Assembly (NCBI GenBank): GCA_002690085.1
Contig: NZDM01000045.1
Span: forward strand, 1-6,307
Length of the DNA stretch: 6,307 nucleotides
Direction of reading: 5' to 3'
Source: Flavobacteriaceae bacterium
GTDB taxonomy: Bacteria > Bacteroidota > Bacteroidia > Flavobacteriales > Flavobacteriaceae
In this document: positions 6,246 to 6,307 of the stretch, piece by piece
How positions within the stretch are numbered: position 1 is the first letter of the stretch
Layout: each line of letters opens with the position of its first letter
The notes under the pieces: generated by a model
Databases searched by the model: none
Seen by the model: only the letters and a program-made list of their open reading frames with translations
Told to the model about the DNA's origin: nothing
Position numbers and translations under genes: made by a program

Positions 6246-6307
6246 GGTATTATACTATTGCTAAAGAAAATAATTTTGGAGAAATATACCGAAATTATCT
6301 ATCTAAC
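6246..6307 (-). promoter_or_regulatory. AT-rich upstream region of the capsid gene
   Basis: The 62 bases upstream of the MCP ATG contrast sharply with the GC-richer coding region. On the minus strand they contain TATA-like stretches (GTATAATAC at 6255-6247 and TATATTTC at 6288-6281) and an A/T near-palindrome AAAATTATTTT around 6267-6277. No copy of the Mimivirus early motif AAAATTGA is present, which fits a late gene. No element can be singled out as the promoter, and the region runs off the window. Confidence 0.3.

Overview
The window looks like part of a nucleocytoplasmic large DNA virus genome (Nucleocytoviricota), most likely of the algal/mimivirus-like order Imitervirales. The main evidence is a complete double-jelly-roll major capsid protein (MCP) at 4593-6245 on the minus strand. 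Its start (GGGLMQLVAYGAQDVYL), middle (PGLALPLIALQYHEV, HEYLIEQLQFTGDE) and end (NYNVLRVMSGMGGLAY) are the hallmark MCP motifs of phycodnaviruses and mimivirus relatives. Two further points fit: dense AT-rich genes with short spacers, and A/T-rich hairpins just after three stop codons, like the hairpin mRNA 3'-end signals known from Mimivirus. The exact family cannot be fixed without a phylogeny.

Layout, left to right. 1-321 (+) is the 3' end of a fibre-like gene carrying a phage/giant-virus tail-fibre repeat. It is followed at once by a hairpin at 322-358. 420-674 (+) is a small acidic ORF of unknown function. 691-1923 (+) is a Ser/Thr protein kinase. 1939-3084 (+) is a two-domain enzyme: a TagD-like cytidylyltransferase fused to a NagD-like (HAD-IIA) phosphatase. 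A symmetrical hairpin (3086-3113) separates it from the convergent gene at 3123-4490 (-), a LicD-family phosphotransferase with a long unassigned C-terminal half. A second same-strand hairpin (4534-4565) lies between that gene and the MCP gene (4593-6245, -). The last 62 bases are the AT-rich MCP upstream region.

How the genes may work together: the cytidylyltransferase domain should make a CDP-activated small alcohol (glycerol, ribitol, choline or ethanolamine type), and LicD/fukutin-family enzymes transfer such phospho-alcohols from CDP donors onto glycans. Their tail-to-tail placement, between a fibre gene and the MCP gene, suggests a virus-encoded route for decorating virion or host-surface glycans with phosphodiester-linked groups. 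The domain calls rest on visible motifs; the pathway and substrate are inference.

Base composition is uneven. The MCP gene is about 50-55% GC in sampled stretches, the kinase-to-LicD block is near 30%, and the fibre fragment lies between.
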